Of a DNA stretch of 34,862 nucleotides, positions 14,055 to 23,043 are shown piece by piece. Position 1 is the first letter of the stretch, and each line of letters opens with the position of its first letter. The position numbers were made by a program, and so were the translations under genes. The notes beneath the pieces are model-generated. The model was not told where the DNA came from, did not search any database, and saw only the letters and a program-made list of their open reading frames with translations. The stretch comes from Sporosarcina obsidiansis (GTDB taxonomy: Bacteria > Bacillota > Bacilli > Bacillales_A > Planococcaceae), in assembly GCF_009651005.1 (NCBI RefSeq), contig NZ_WHVW01000028.1:1-34862 (forward strand), read 5' to 3'.

Positions 14055-15587
14055 TTAATTCCCGTAATAAATCGGAGAACCAGGTCCTAAATCGATGCCG
14101 AGTAGCATCCAAACGATCAGCGTCAAGCTCCAGAACAACAAGAAGAACATGGAGTAAGGGAACATGACGGAGACCAACGTACCGATTCCCATTTTTTTAT
14201 CATACTTCTGAGCAAATGCGATAATAATCGCAAAATAAGTCATCAGTGGAGAAATAATATTGGTGGATGAATCCGCCACTCGGTACGCCATTTGAGTCAA
14301 TTCAGGTGAATACCCAAGTTGCATCATGATCGGCACGAATACCGGTGCCATCATGGCCCATTTTGCAGAAGCACTGCCGATGAACAAGTTGATGAAAGCT
14401 GCTATGAGAATAAATAACAATAGTAAAGGAATTCCTTTAAGATTAATACTGTCAAGGAAATTTGCCCCATACACACCTAACACCAAGCCCATATTTGATT
14501 CAGAGAAAAATGCAACGAATTGACTTGCAGTGAAAGATAGCACGATGAACATGCCCATTGCAGACATCGTTGTCGACATCATGGCAGCTACGTCTTTATC
14601 ATTGCGGATCAGTTTTGTTACTTTACCATAGACTAGTCCTGGTACAAAGAAAAGAAATGCAATGATTGGCACGAGTGACTGCATGAATGGTGATTTGATG
14701 ATTGGCATATCTGCTTCATCTCCACGCAACGGTGCGCCTGGTAGTAGCACGAGCAACGCAACTAGAATCCCGGCAATTACAACTGAAATACCAGCCCAAA
14801 CCAGACCTTTTTTCTCAATACTAGTTAATTTTTCAACTTTTTCACGATATTCACCATTGTATTCACCAAGGCGTGGTTCCACAATTTTTTCTGTAACCCA
14901 CGCACCTACAACTGTAAGTACAAGTACCGAAAATGCAATGAAATAATAGTTCATGGCGATATTCATACCGTCTGCATACTCCGGATTGATGATGGCTGCT
15001 GACATAATCGTTAATTCACCGAGAAGTGCGTCTGTACCAGAAAGTAGCAAGTTCGCACTGAATCCGCCTGAAACTCCTGCGAAGGCAGCAGCTAGACCGG
15101 CCAACGGATGTCTACCGAGAGCCGCGAATAAAACAGCTCCAAGGGGTGGCAATACAACATATCCAGCATCTGAAGCAACACTTGACATAACACCTGCAAA
15201 AACTAATCCGAGTGTGATCAAGCGTTTAGGAACAGACATCACAAATCCACGAAGCAATGCACTGATTAACCCAGATCCTTCAGCTACTCCAATACCAAGC
15301 ATTGTAATCAACACGACGCCAAGGGGCGCAAAGCTGATGAAGTTGGATGTCATATTCGTAATGATATAGTGTATTCCTTCACCGCTGAGCAAATTATGGA
15401 CTTCAATCATTTCTCCTTCTTTTCCCGGGTGGGCGACACTTATGCCGAAAGAAGAGACGATTGCCGATAATACGATCACTAGAAGAGCAAGAAGCGCAAA
15501 TAATGTCACCGGATGGGGTAATCTATTCCCAGTTTTTTCGATCATGTCTAAAAACTTTTGGAAAAACCCTCTTTTCTCTGTCTTCAT
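14055..15587 (-). CDS. abgT: AbgT-family transporter
   Basis: The 510-residue membrane protein matches the AbgT/MtrF family: an N-terminal TGNRLPHPVTLF motif, long hydrophobic helices, SSVASDAGYVVLPPLGA and GGFSANLLLSGTDALL in the first re-entrant hairpin, and SSTNIISPLMTYF in the second. Family members import p-aminobenzoyl-glutamate or export sulfonamides, driven by ions; which applies here cannot be told. Partner abgA/abgB hydrolase genes are absent, so it stands alone. GGAG lies 8-9 bases before the ATG. A perfect dyad, ACTGAATTCAGT, lies 62 bases upstream of the start. Confidence 0.92.
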   Translation of the reverse strand: MKTEKRGFFQKFLDMIEKTGNRLPHPVTLFALLALLVIVLSAIVSSFGISVAHPGKEGEMIEVHNLLSGEGIHYIITNMTSNFISFAPLGVVLITMLGIGVAEGSGLISALLRGFVMSVPKRLITLGLVFAGVMSSVASDAGYVVLPPLGAVLFAALGRHPLAGLAAAFAGVSGGFSANLLLSGTDALLGELTIMSAAIINPEYADGMNIAMNYYFIAFSVLVLTVVGAWVTEKIVEPRLGEYNGEYREKVEKLTSIEKKGLVWAGISVVIAGILVALLVLLPGAPLRGDEADMPIIKSPFMQSLVPIIAFLFFVPGLVYGKVTKLIRNDKDVAAMMSTTMSAMGMFIVLSFTASQFVAFFSESNMGLVLGVYGANFLDSINLKGIPLLLLFILIAAFINLFIGSASAKWAMMAPVFVPIMMQLGYSPELTQMAYRVADSSTNIISPLMTYFAIIIAFAQKYDKKMGIGTLVSVMFPYSMFFLLFWSLTLIVWMLLGIDLGPGSPIYYGN

Positions 15588-16015
15588 AAAGATCTCCTTC
15601 CTCTATTAAAATACTATTCAATATTTAAAAAAATAAATAATTTTTTAAACTGAATTCAGTATATAGAAGAAAGTTCTTTAATTGAATACTTTAGTGAAAT
15701 AATTAAATTGGAAAAATATATAAACTTGTGACGTTATAGGGAATGTTTTGATAGTTTTGAAATGATAACCGCCTGAGAATGAAAATTCAAGAGTTAAACT
15801 TAGTTATCAATAACTTATGAGGACTTTATGACATGCTTAGCATAGAAACGTTTCGACATAATCGATGGCAAATAATTTTGCTCTAAAAGTAATCGGGAGT
15901 CTTTTTAAACAATGGACTCCATAGATATCTTTAATTTCCTTTTTTATATGTAACCTCTTTAAAGTTTTCCATCTCAACTTAGGTATTTGTCATAATCCAT
16001 GAAAAAAATCCTAAA
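15588..16015. other. AT-rich gene-free region upstream of abgT
   Basis: No gene is seen. A perfect 12-bp palindrome, ACTGAATTCAGT, is at 15649-15660 and inverted ATTGAATA/TATTCAAT blocks occur near 15616 and 15680, so this probably holds the abgT promoter and an operator. Confidence 0.5.
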
Positions 16016-16264
16016 TTAAATAGGAGGTTTGCAGCTTCTAAATCTCAAACTTTGGGGAAATATGTGCAGCGAGAGTAAAGCCCGATCCTTTACTTGCTGA
16101 AAATTGCTTACAGCCGACACGGTATCTCGGAAGCATTGCAGTGCATAAGTTGTCATTCCATCTGTCTCGGGAGCACGCCATCTCCTTGAGTCAATTAGGT
16201 GAGGTTGAAGCGATTCTAATAACGAGAAGTTCTTTATGTCTATCAGAAGAATTAAATTCGGCAA
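16016..16264 (-). other. Unidentified higher-GC segment, possibly a degraded element
   Basis: Inside an AT-rich gap, this stretch is open on both strands: 82 codons on the minus strand (stop at 16016-16018, only a TTG start, no ribosome site) and about 75 on the plus strand ending in TAA near 16268. The minus-strand product contains a basic/aromatic SRRWRAPETDGMTTYA run and a C-terminal RFRSCKPP, unlike ordinary noise. I cannot name a family. It could be a fragment of a mobile element or a structured non-coding sequence. From 16265 to 16440 I see nothing. Confidence 0.3.
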
Positions 16265-16600
16265 TATAATTAACCCAGAGCCGACCTGTGTACAAAACGT
16301 GATTACAGTCGCATTGTTAATTGAAACGTATAGTCTTCACAGAGTGACTTATGTCAGAAGTGTACACGCTTAGCCTTTATTAGGTGCTAACAGAGAAGCT
16401 TTTCTTTTGATGATTGATTTTCTTAAGCTTTCTCCACTATAGGGTACTGCATTGCAAATAAGATTTTGCTACAATTAAAATAGTGAATGTACAGAGAAGC
16501 AAACTCATCGATTTAAGAAAAGATACCAATAATAAGTAAAAGAATTATTTAATTGTCTGAAAAATTAAAATCAGATAGATATAGGGTAGGTGTTTTTCAC

Positions 16601-17323
16601 ATGAATAATACAGAAACTGAACATGGTTTACATGAAGAAATACTCCGGTTTATCAACCAATTGGAGGGGTTAGATGATTATCGGCTACCACAGCGTGCAT
16701 ATCATATTATGCGTCTTGCAATCCGTGACTTAGTATTGTTTCCTGGAAAAACTCTTCTCGAAAAAGAAATGGCAGATTTATTGCAAATGAGCCGTACACC
16801 AGTCAGAGAGGCTTTGGTTCGTTTAGAAACAGAAGGTATGGTTCATCTAATTCCAAGACGGGGCTTTACTGTAGAACCAATTGAAAAAAGAGATTTGAAG
16901 GAGATATATGAAATTTCAGAGATTATGGAAGGCTTTGCTGTAGAAAAGGCTACTGAGAAGATTGAAGATAATGAAATACAACAGCTTGAATTTCTCATTC
17001 ATAAGCAAGAACAAGCAATTGAACAAAATGACTTAAGAATGTGGTCTTATTTAGATGACCAATTCCACCACTTAATTATTGAATTTGCCAAAAATAAACG
17101 TTTGAATACAATCATCGATATTCATTCTGATCAATTGTATCGTGCACGCTTATATACTATAAATAAGCGACCATTGCCGTTACAGTCAATTACAGAGCAT
17201 AAAGCAATTATATCATGTATGAGAGCGGGTGAAGGTTCTGCTGCACGAATGGTTATGCAATCCCATCGAAAAAGAGCACGTAATGAAATCTTAAAAGCAC
17301 TTGATGAGATGAACGAATTATAA
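16601..17323 (+). CDS. GntR-family transcriptional regulator, FCD type
   Basis: The protein (240 residues from ATG 16601) has an N-terminal winged helix (RAYHIMRLAIRDLVLFPG, then LLQMSRTPVREALVRLETEGMV with the classic GntR recognition helix) and a helical FCD ligand domain with metal-type residues in DDQFHHLI, the TEHKAII segment and MQSHRKRA. FCD regulators sense small organic acids. ATG 16601 has AGGGTAGGTG upstream; the TTG at 16553 would add 16 residues but has no ribosome site. It is convergent with the DASS transporter gene and sits near a hydro-lyase operon; the matching palindromes in both promoters there make it their likely repressor (inferred). Confidence 0.88.
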   Translation: MNNTETEHGLHEEILRFINQLEGLDDYRLPQRAYHIMRLAIRDLVLFPGKTLLEKEMADLLQMSRTPVREALVRLETEGMVHLIPRRGFTVEPIEKRDLKEIYEISEIMEGFAVEKATEKIEDNEIQQLEFLIHKQEQAIEQNDLRMWSYLDDQFHHLIIEFAKNKRLNTIIDIHSDQLYRARLYTINKRPLPLQSITEHKAIISCMRAGEGSAARMVMQSHRKRARNEILKALDEMNEL

Positions 17324-17353
17324 ACGTCGGGTGAATAATTCTATTGTATAAAA

Positions 17354-17384
17354 AAGCCCTCAATTCTAAAACGAAAGAGGGCTT
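17354..17384. terminator. Bidirectional terminator between gntR and the DASS transporter gene
   Basis: AAGCCCTC at 17354-17361 pairs with GAGGGCTT at 17377-17384. AAAAA precedes the stem, giving a T-run on the minus strand. Confidence 0.75.
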
Positions 17385-17391
17385 AGATAAG

Positions 17392-19032
17392 TTATAGTAA
17401 TCCTCCAAAAATAATTGGAACAAAAAATGAAACAATGATAATCGAAAAGATGATACATGCCAAGTTAAGCCATATACCTGTTTTAGCCATAGTGCTCATT
17501 TTTATATAACCCGTAGCAAAGACTATCGCATTTGGCGGTGCTGCAACTGGGAACATAAAAGCAAATGTAGCGCCCATACATGCTGCAACCATCAGAATAA
17601 TAGGATCAATTCCTAGTGCTACTGCTCCTGCTGCAACAATCGGATAAACCATTGTCGCTGTCGCTGTATTTGAAGTAAACTCTGTAAGTATCGTGATAAC
17701 CCCAACTATCAGAGCAATAGTTAACCAAAGAGGAACTTCAGTGAAATTAATAAGCTGGCCACCAATCCATTGATCAAGCCCTGAGCTAGTTATTCCTGCT
17801 GCAAGAGCTAAACCACCTCCGAAGAGCCACAGAATTCCCCAAGGAAGTTTTAGCACAGTTTCCCAGTCTAGAATATTTCCATCTTTATTTTTAGCGGGAA
17901 TAATAAATAATAGAAATGCTCCGAGTAAAGCGATTGTTGTATCATCAATTCCAGGAATGAACTTTTGTAGTAAAAAACTTCTTGTTATCCAACCTATCGC
18001 GATAAATGAGAAGACCGATAAAACAACTTTTTCTTCAAAGCTCATCTTCCCAAGCTCTTGTTGATCTTTTTTTATAATAGTACGTCCTCCAGGAATATCC
18101 TGCACTTTCAAAGGATAGGCAACTTTTACAAGATATAACCAAACAAGAGGGATAAGAATAATAACAAGTGGAACGCCAAACATCATCCATTGTGCAAATG
18201 AGATTTGAACGCCGTATAATTTATTCACCGTAGCGGCTAATATTGTATTTGCTGGTGCACCAATTAGGGTTCCGAAACCTCCCAGAGTCGCACTATACGC
18301 AGTTCCTAACATTAGAGCTGTCCCAAAGGGAAAGTTTCCGGGAGTTGTGTCTATTTCTACTCCCTTTTGATTCAGTGAGTCTGCTACATGTTTTGTCACA
18401 GCAAGTGCCATAGGTACCATCATCATAGTTGTAGCGGTGTTTGATATCCACATAGATAAAAATCCTGTAGCTGACATAAAACCAAGAACAATCATGCTCG
18501 GGTTAGTTCCGATAAAGGAAATAATCCCCAGTGCAATCCTCCGGTGGAGATTCCACTTCTCCATTGTAAGCGCTATCATGAAACTTCCAACAAAAAGAAA
18601 AATGAGTGGATCTCCATAGGAAGCTGAAACTTCACCCGTGCCCATTACTCCTAATAGAGGAAACAGAACTAAAGGCAATAATGAAGTAAGTGGAATTGGA
18701 ATTGCTTCTGTAACCCACCAACTAGCAATCCATGCAACAACTGCTAATACAGTAGTAGCTTCTCTTGACATATCTGATGGTGTAACTAAGAAATTGATTA
18801 ATAAAAAAAGGATGGGACCAATTATTAAACCTGCAAATTGTGATTTAGAGTAGGTTCTTGGTATCTCTCTTCTAGGTTCAGGCTGTTGGCTGGTTGCTTT
18901 TTCTTGAAAAGATATGTCTGAGTTTTTAGTTACACTTGAAATCCTTTGTAAACTGACAACATTTTTTATCCATTCTCTAACTTGATTGTCTATACCCCAC
19001 ATTTTACCCCAAAAAGCTTTTAAAGACGTCAT
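17392..19032 (-). CDS. DASS (SLC13) family sodium:dicarboxylate symporter
   Basis: The 546-residue membrane protein carries both SLC13 signature SNT motifs: SNTATTMMMVP in the first repeat and SNTATATMVYP in the second, which bind sodium and the carboxylates. WWVTEAIPIPLTSLLPL near residues 103-119 is also typical. It resembles bacterial SdcS-like Na+/dicarboxylate carriers. It has an unusually long hydrophilic N-terminus (about 65 residues, QE/S-rich) before TM1. GAGAGGAGAG lies upstream of the ATG. It is transcribed away from the ttdAB-FAH operon, across a shared regulatory region, which points to a 4-carbon dicarboxylate such as tartrate, malate or fumarate as its substrate. Confidence 0.9.
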   Translation of the reverse strand: MTSLKAFWGKMWGIDNQVREWIKNVVSLQRISSVTKNSDISFQEKATSQQPEPRREIPRTYSKSQFAGLIIGPILFLLINFLVTPSDMSREATTVLAVVAWIASWWVTEAIPIPLTSLLPLVLFPLLGVMGTGEVSASYGDPLIFLFVGSFMIALTMEKWNLHRRIALGIISFIGTNPSMIVLGFMSATGFLSMWISNTATTMMMVPMALAVTKHVADSLNQKGVEIDTTPGNFPFGTALMLGTAYSATLGGFGTLIGAPANTILAATVNKLYGVQISFAQWMMFGVPLVIILIPLVWLYLVKVAYPLKVQDIPGGRTIIKKDQQELGKMSFEEKVVLSVFSFIAIGWITRSFLLQKFIPGIDDTTIALLGAFLLFIIPAKNKDGNILDWETVLKLPWGILWLFGGGLALAAGITSSGLDQWIGGQLINFTEVPLWLTIALIVGVITILTEFTSNTATATMVYPIVAAGAVALGIDPIILMVAACMGATFAFMFPVAAPPNAIVFATGYIKMSTMAKTGIWLNLACIIFSIIIVSFFVPIIFGGLL

Positions 19033-19089
19033 TATATTGACTCTCCTCTCCGTTTGATATCCAAATTTATAAATTATTTTACATTTCAG

Positions 19090-19119
19090 ATATTACTTTA
19101 ACTTATACGTTATTGTCAA
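19090..19119 (-). promoter_or_regulatory. Promoter of the DASS transporter gene
   Basis: On the minus strand TTGACA (19119-19114) and TAATAT (19095-19090) are separated by 18 bases. The operator-like dyad at 19099-19112 fills the spacer. Confidence 0.6.
19099..19112. promoter_or_regulatory. Operator site 1 (GntR-type palindrome)
   Basis: TAACTTATACGTTA, a dyad with TAAC/GTTA arms, shares 12 of 14 bases with TATCGTATACGTTA in the divergent promoter. It lies between -35 and -10 of the transporter promoter, an ideal place for a repressor. Confidence 0.55.
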
Positions 19120-19164
19120 TATAATTCTTTAAAATGTATTAATTCGTTAGTTAAATAAAATTAA

Positions 19165-19193
19165 TTGACTTTATCGTATACGTTAATTATGAT
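19165..19193 (+). promoter_or_regulatory. Promoter of the ttdAB-FAH operon
   Basis: TTGACT at 19165-19170 and TATGAT at 19188-19193 are separated by 17 bases, occupied by operator site 2. Confidence 0.65.
19171..19186. promoter_or_regulatory. Operator site 2 (GntR-type palindrome)
   Basis: TTATCGTATACGTTAA is symmetric except for one pair, with a perfect CGTATACG core. FCD-type GntR regulators bind short dyads with GTATAC-like centres, and a GntR/FCD gene lies on the other side of the transporter gene. Confidence 0.6.
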
Positions 19194-19235
19194 GAATATA
19201 GATATAATATTTAGAAAATAAGAGGAGGTAGATCC

Positions 19236-19301
19236 ATGAGAGGTTTTTCAGTAATAGATAAAATAGGTAGACTCTATGAGGATATCTATCATGCATTTTA
19301 A
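19236..19301 (+). CDS. 21-codon open frame with a strong ribosome site
   Basis: ATG at 19236 is preceded by a perfect AGGAGG at an 8-base distance and runs 21 codons to TAA at 19299, starting MRGFSVIDKIG and ending YEDIYHAF. It is the first frame on the ttdAB transcript. It could be a small leader peptide, or the surviving start of a larger gene (the sequence resembles the start of small TRAP-transporter membrane subunits, a weak impression only). Nothing recognisable follows before ttdA at 19412. Confidence 0.4.
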   Translation: MRGFSVIDKIGRLYEDIYHAF

Positions 19302-19411
19302 GGAACTTACAAATCCGTGAGTGTTGCTAGTCTCATTTTATAAAGTTCACGTGAAATATAGTTGATCATTTATAGAATGATTAAAAAAATTAAAATATGA
19401 GGAGAGTTGTA

Positions 19412-20323
19412 ATGAATATTACTATTGATAAAACACAACAAAGAGAAAAGATGACAAGCCTTATGTCAAAGTTTGTATCACTTGTTAGCTACAAACTTCC
19501 GGATGACGTTGAAAATAAGTTAAGAGAGTTGAGTGAGGAAGAAAGCAATCCTCTGGCAAAGATTATCTATGACACCATGTTTGAAAATCAAAGTTTGGCT
19601 TCCGAGTTGAAAAGACCTTCTTGTCAGGATACAGGGGTTCTTCAATTCTTTGTGAAGTGCGGACAGAATTTCCCTCTTATCGGTCAGTTGGATAGTATCC
19701 TTAAGGATAGTGTATATAAATCAACGCTGGAAACTCCTTTACGTCATAATACCGTGGCAACATTTGATGAATATAATACTGGAGAAAACATTGGTGACGG
19801 TTCGCCTAGCATATTTTGGGAAATCGAAGAAGATAGTGATAAGGTTGAAATTTATACTTACATGGCTGGGGGTGGGTGTACTCTTCCGGGTGTCGCAACT
19901 GTTTTAATGCCAGGCGAAGGTTATGAAGGCGTGGTAAAGTTTGTGCTTGATAGAATGACAAGTTATGGAATCAACGCCTGTCCGCCACTACTTATTGGTG
20001 TTGGAGTTGGAACTTCTGTGGAAACAGCTGCAATGAATTCAAAGAAAGCCTTAATGAGACCTGTTGGAAGTCATAATGAAAATGAAAATGCAGCAAAAAT
20101 GGAAAGACTTTTAGAGGATGGAGTCAACGCAATCGGCCTTGGGCCACAGGGGCTAAAAGGTTCTAAATCAGTTATGGGTGTCAACGTTGTGAATACGGCA
20201 AGACACCCTTCTACCATAGGGGTAGCAGTCAACACGGGATGCTGGTCCCATAGAAGAGGTAAAATTACCTTCGACAGTAAGCTAGACTATGTAATTAATA
20301 CCCATAAGGGGGTAACACTATGA
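19412..20323 (+). CDS. ttdA: Class I Fe-S hydro-lyase alpha subunit (L-tartrate dehydratase / fumarase type)
   Basis: The 303-residue subunit contains the three cysteines that bind the catalytic [4Fe-4S] cluster: SCQDTG (Cys71), NACPP (Cys190) and NTGCWSHR (Cys277). The GGGCTLPG and GLGPQGLKG loops are also typical. Together with TtdB it dehydrates L-tartrate to oxaloacetate, or hydrates fumarate/mesaconate-type acids; these activities cannot be separated by eye. AGGAGAG sits just before ATG 19412, so this start is preferred to the ATG at 19397, which overlaps that site. Its stop overlaps the ttdB start in an ATGA. Control is probably by the GntR regulator. Confidence 0.88.
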   Translation: MNITIDKTQQREKMTSLMSKFVSLVSYKLPDDVENKLRELSEEESNPLAKIIYDTMFENQSLASELKRPSCQDTGVLQFFVKCGQNFPLIGQLDSILKDSVYKSTLETPLRHNTVATFDEYNTGENIGDGSPSIFWEIEEDSDKVEIYTYMAGGGCTLPGVATVLMPGEGYEGVVKFVLDRMTSYGINACPPLLIGVGVGTSVETAAMNSKKALMRPVGSHNENENAAKMERLLEDGVNAIGLGPQGLKGSKSVMGVNVVNTARHPSTIGVAVNTGCWSHRRGKITFDSKLDYVINTHKGVTL

Positions 20324-20931
20324 GTAAAAAAATATTAACTACTCCGATAAAAGATGAGGATCTTAAGGATATACAAATAGGAGACATCATATATTTGACA
20401 GGTACAATAGTTACTTGCAGAGATGTTGCCCATAGAAGGCTCATAGAAGAAAAAATTCCTTTGCCTGTGGATCTAAATGGTAACGCTATATTTCACGCTG
20501 GTCCTATTGTAAGAGACCACGGAAATGAGGACTACGAAATAATCTCAATTGGACCTACAACTAGTATGAGAATGGAAAAGTTCGAAAAGGAGTTTATCGA
20601 ACAAACAGGTGTTAAACTAATTGTTGGAAAAGGTGGAATGGGAAAAAATACAGAAGCGGGCTGTAAGAATCACAAAGCACTCCATTTAGTCTTTCCGGCA
20701 GGGAATGCTGTTTATGCAGCAACAAAGGTTGAAAGAATAAAAGAAGTGCATTGGAAGGATCTGGGGATGCCTGAGTCCTTATGGGTATGTGAAGTTAAAG
20801 AGTTTGGTCCTTTGATTGTTTCTATTGATTCAGAAGGCAATAATATATTTGAAAGAAATAAAGTAGAGTTTAATAAAAGAAAAGAAGAACAATATGAGTT
20901 TATTAGTAAGCAGGTGAGATTTATCAAGTAA
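20320..20931 (+). CDS. ttdB: Class I Fe-S hydro-lyase beta subunit (L-tartrate dehydratase / fumarase type)
   Basis: The 203-residue subunit has the beta-subunit hallmarks [20 protein letters not shown] near residues 21-40, [22 protein letters not shown] and GKGGMG, matching the C-terminal half of class I fumarases and TtdB. It has no cluster cysteines of its own and completes the active site of TtdA. Four-base overlap with ttdA means coupled translation. An FAH-family gene follows 20 bases later in the same operon. Confidence 0.88.
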   Translation: MSKKILTTPIKDEDLKDIQIGDIIYLTGTIVTCRDVAHRRLIEEKIPLPVDLNGNAIFHAGPIVRDHGNEDYEIISIGPTTSMRMEKFEKEFIEQTGVKLIVGKGGMGKNTEAGCKNHKALHLVFPAGNAVYAATKVERIKEVHWKDLGMPESLWVCEVKEFGPLIVSIDSEGNNIFERNKVEFNKRKEEQYEFISKQVRFIK

Positions 20932-20951
20932 GGTTAGGAGCTGATGTGTAA

Positions 20952-21749
20952 GTGGAGGTACTTCAAAGTACACAAATATTTGTCCGATATCAACAATATA
21001 ACGGTGAAATACATTATGGAATCGTAGAAGATAATTGTATATTACAATTGTCTAGCAGTTTCTCTGAAATCGCGGACAATGTAATAAAGTATGATGGCTC
21101 AATAGTTGAATATAGTGAAGTGAAGATATTGGAACCGGTTGTGCCATCCAAAATTGTGAATTTTGGATGGACGTATGCAGAACATGCAATAGAAACCGGA
21201 GGAAAAACTAATCTCAGAGAACCCTTTTTGTTTTTAAAACCAATCTCCTCTATAATTTCAGATCAGGAAGAAATTATACTCCCACCAAGTGATTTAACAA
21301 AGCAGGTAGAAATGGAAGGTGAAGTGGCCCTTATTATAGGGAAACGTGGTAAAAACATAAAACAAGAAGAAGCCATGGATTATATTTTCGGCTGTACTAT
21401 ATTTAATGATGTAACTGCCAGAGATCTTACTAAATCTGATCCTCAGTTTACACGAGGCAAAGGTTTTGACACATTCGGGCCTCTAGGACCCTGTATTGTT
21501 AGGGGGATTGACCCCACTAATTTAAGGATTGTCACTACACTTAATGGATGTATTGTGCAAGATGGAAATACTAATGAAATGTCGTTTTCTATCCCTTACC
21601 TCATCAGTTGGATTTCACAGGTTATGACGCTAGAACCAGGCGATATTTTAGCTACTGGTTCACCCTCTGGAAGTTGTCCAATGAAATCAGGAGATACTGT
21701 AGTTGTTGAGGTAGATCAAATTGGAAAGCTTCATAGCTATGTTAGATAA
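20952..21749 (+). CDS. Fumarylacetoacetate hydrolase (FAH) family enzyme
   Basis: The 265-residue protein has the FAH fold with the metal-binding EMEGEVALIIG (Glu-x-Glu) motif, FNDVTARDL, RGKGFDTFGPLGPC and LATGSPSG. Family members include oxaloacetate decarboxylase/tautomerase (FAHD1-like), 2-oxo-hepta-diene dioate hydrolases and acylpyruvases. Placement after a tartrate-type dehydratase, whose product would be oxaloacetate, makes an oxaloacetate decarboxylase or tautomerase the leading guess. The start is GTG at 20952, with TTAGGAG 11 bases upstream; the nearby ATG at 20944 is out of frame. Confidence 0.85.
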   Translation: MEVLQSTQIFVRYQQYNGEIHYGIVEDNCILQLSSSFSEIADNVIKYDGSIVEYSEVKILEPVVPSKIVNFGWTYAEHAIETGGKTNLREPFLFLKPISSIISDQEEIILPPSDLTKQVEMEGEVALIIGKRGKNIKQEEAMDYIFGCTIFNDVTARDLTKSDPQFTRGKGFDTFGPLGPCIVRGIDPTNLRIVTTLNGCIVQDGNTNEMSFSIPYLISWISQVMTLEPGDILATGSPSGSCPMKSGDTVVVEVDQIGKLHSYVR

Positions 21750-21918
21750 CTATTTATAAGTATAACTGTTACTCAATAGACTGCAGAAGATACAATTTAT
21801 AACTATAATATACACATTCATAAGTAGCTGCATATATGAGATTTCAGTAGAGAAACTACTTAATATTGTAAACATGGCTGACAATTGCAGAATAATAAAC
21901 AATAAAAGATTGATATTC

Positions 21919-21955
21919 AAAAGGGGATCTCCATTTATTGGACGTCCCCTTTTTA
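21919..21955. terminator. Terminator after the FAH gene
   Basis: AAAAGGGGA and TCC pair with GGA and TCCCCTTTT across a short loop, followed by T. Because the A-run mirrors the T-run it can also serve the minus-strand IclR remnant. Confidence 0.8.
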
Positions 21956-21960
21956 TAACC

Positions 21961-22578
21961 CGTCATTGTTGAAATTTTCCTGGGTATATTCATAATAAGC
22001 GCTATATACTGAACCTCTTTGATCCCTTGTTTTACCCGTTCAGTTGGAATTAAAATACTGAAATCGGCTCAATATTATTAATATAACCATATACTGGATC
22101 CGCAATACAGTAATTTCCTTCTTGTAATTTCATCATCTTCCATATCGGTCATAATCATCTTTCCTATACCTGTACAATGAAGAAGTGCATGCTTACCGAT
22201 TTGCGAATACAGTCTTATTGTTCTGTTGCCCACTACTTTATCGATATAGACAACTTAATGACCGTCGAGGATACTGAGATGAAAAATTCATTTACGTGAG
22301 ATGGTAACTCTCCAATATTCAGACGTATGATTTTCCTAATATCCGTATTTTCAATTAATCCATATTATAAATTAACAAATTTTATACTCAATTGATATCG
22401 TTCGTTTTCGGTGTCCTGAATGATAAAGTTCCTGGCAACCAGACTCAGGATTAATCGATGTGCTGAACTTTTAGCGAGATAAAGTTCTTTTGATAATTGA
22501 GATGGGGGCCATACCATTCAGATTTTCAATTTAAAACTCCAGAATCGATAGGGCGCGGTCGACTGATTGTACAGTCAT
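21961..22578 (-). pseudogene. Decayed IclR-family regulator gene
   Basis: Read on the minus strand from ATG 22578, the start gives TVQSVDRALSILEF, the usual IclR opening, then a stop. After one more stretch (ENLNGMAPIS) the frame shifts and the winged helix appears as LSKELYLAKSSAHRLILSL, then YQLSIKFVNL and a stop. Further on, another frame gives VVYIDKVVGNRTIRL and GKHALLHCTGIGK, the conserved core of the IclR effector domain, and the end gives YCIADPV and PISV. Stops, at least two frameshifts and a loss of about 40-50 codons before YCIADPV show it is non-functional. The order of fragments is exactly that of an intact IclR protein. What it regulated is unknown. Confidence 0.85.
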
Positions 22579-23043
22579 CTTGCTCACTCATTTGCTAGTA
22601 TTACTTCTGTGGTAATTATTGTTCAATTATATCATATGATCAGTATCCGAAAGCTGTAGTATTATGTTCGTGACTTCTTTACTATAGGATACATTTGCAA
22701 AAAAGATTATGGATGTTCAAGTATTTAAAATTGTTCTTGACAAGCGTTACAGATAATACTGACATTGCGTTCAAATTGATAGATGAAATGTAAATGATTA
22801 GATAGGATAAATAGTCTATTCAGTTAATAAAGTTGAAAAGCCTCATATGAATAAATCAGAGTTTACTCAGCAATTCGCATTAAAAAAATCGAAAAAGTTT
22901 CTGCATCTTATATATTCAGTTAGTAGAATTCGCATTTATCCTTCACGAAACACATAAAAATCTGTCTTAATTGGAGAATTTTTTCTTTATGTAGGTTGAG
23001 GACTTTTTTAGTGACCTTATAACTCACTCAGTGATTCTAATTG
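22579..23043. other. AT-rich gene-free region between the IclR remnant and yitT
   Basis: I see no gene, remnant or strong structure here. A TTGACA at about 22738 has no convincing -10 partner. Confidence 0.5.

Noticed and set aside
14326..15369. Plus-strand frames inside abgT
   Set aside because: All are opposite-strand shadows of a well-supported 510-residue transporter gene.
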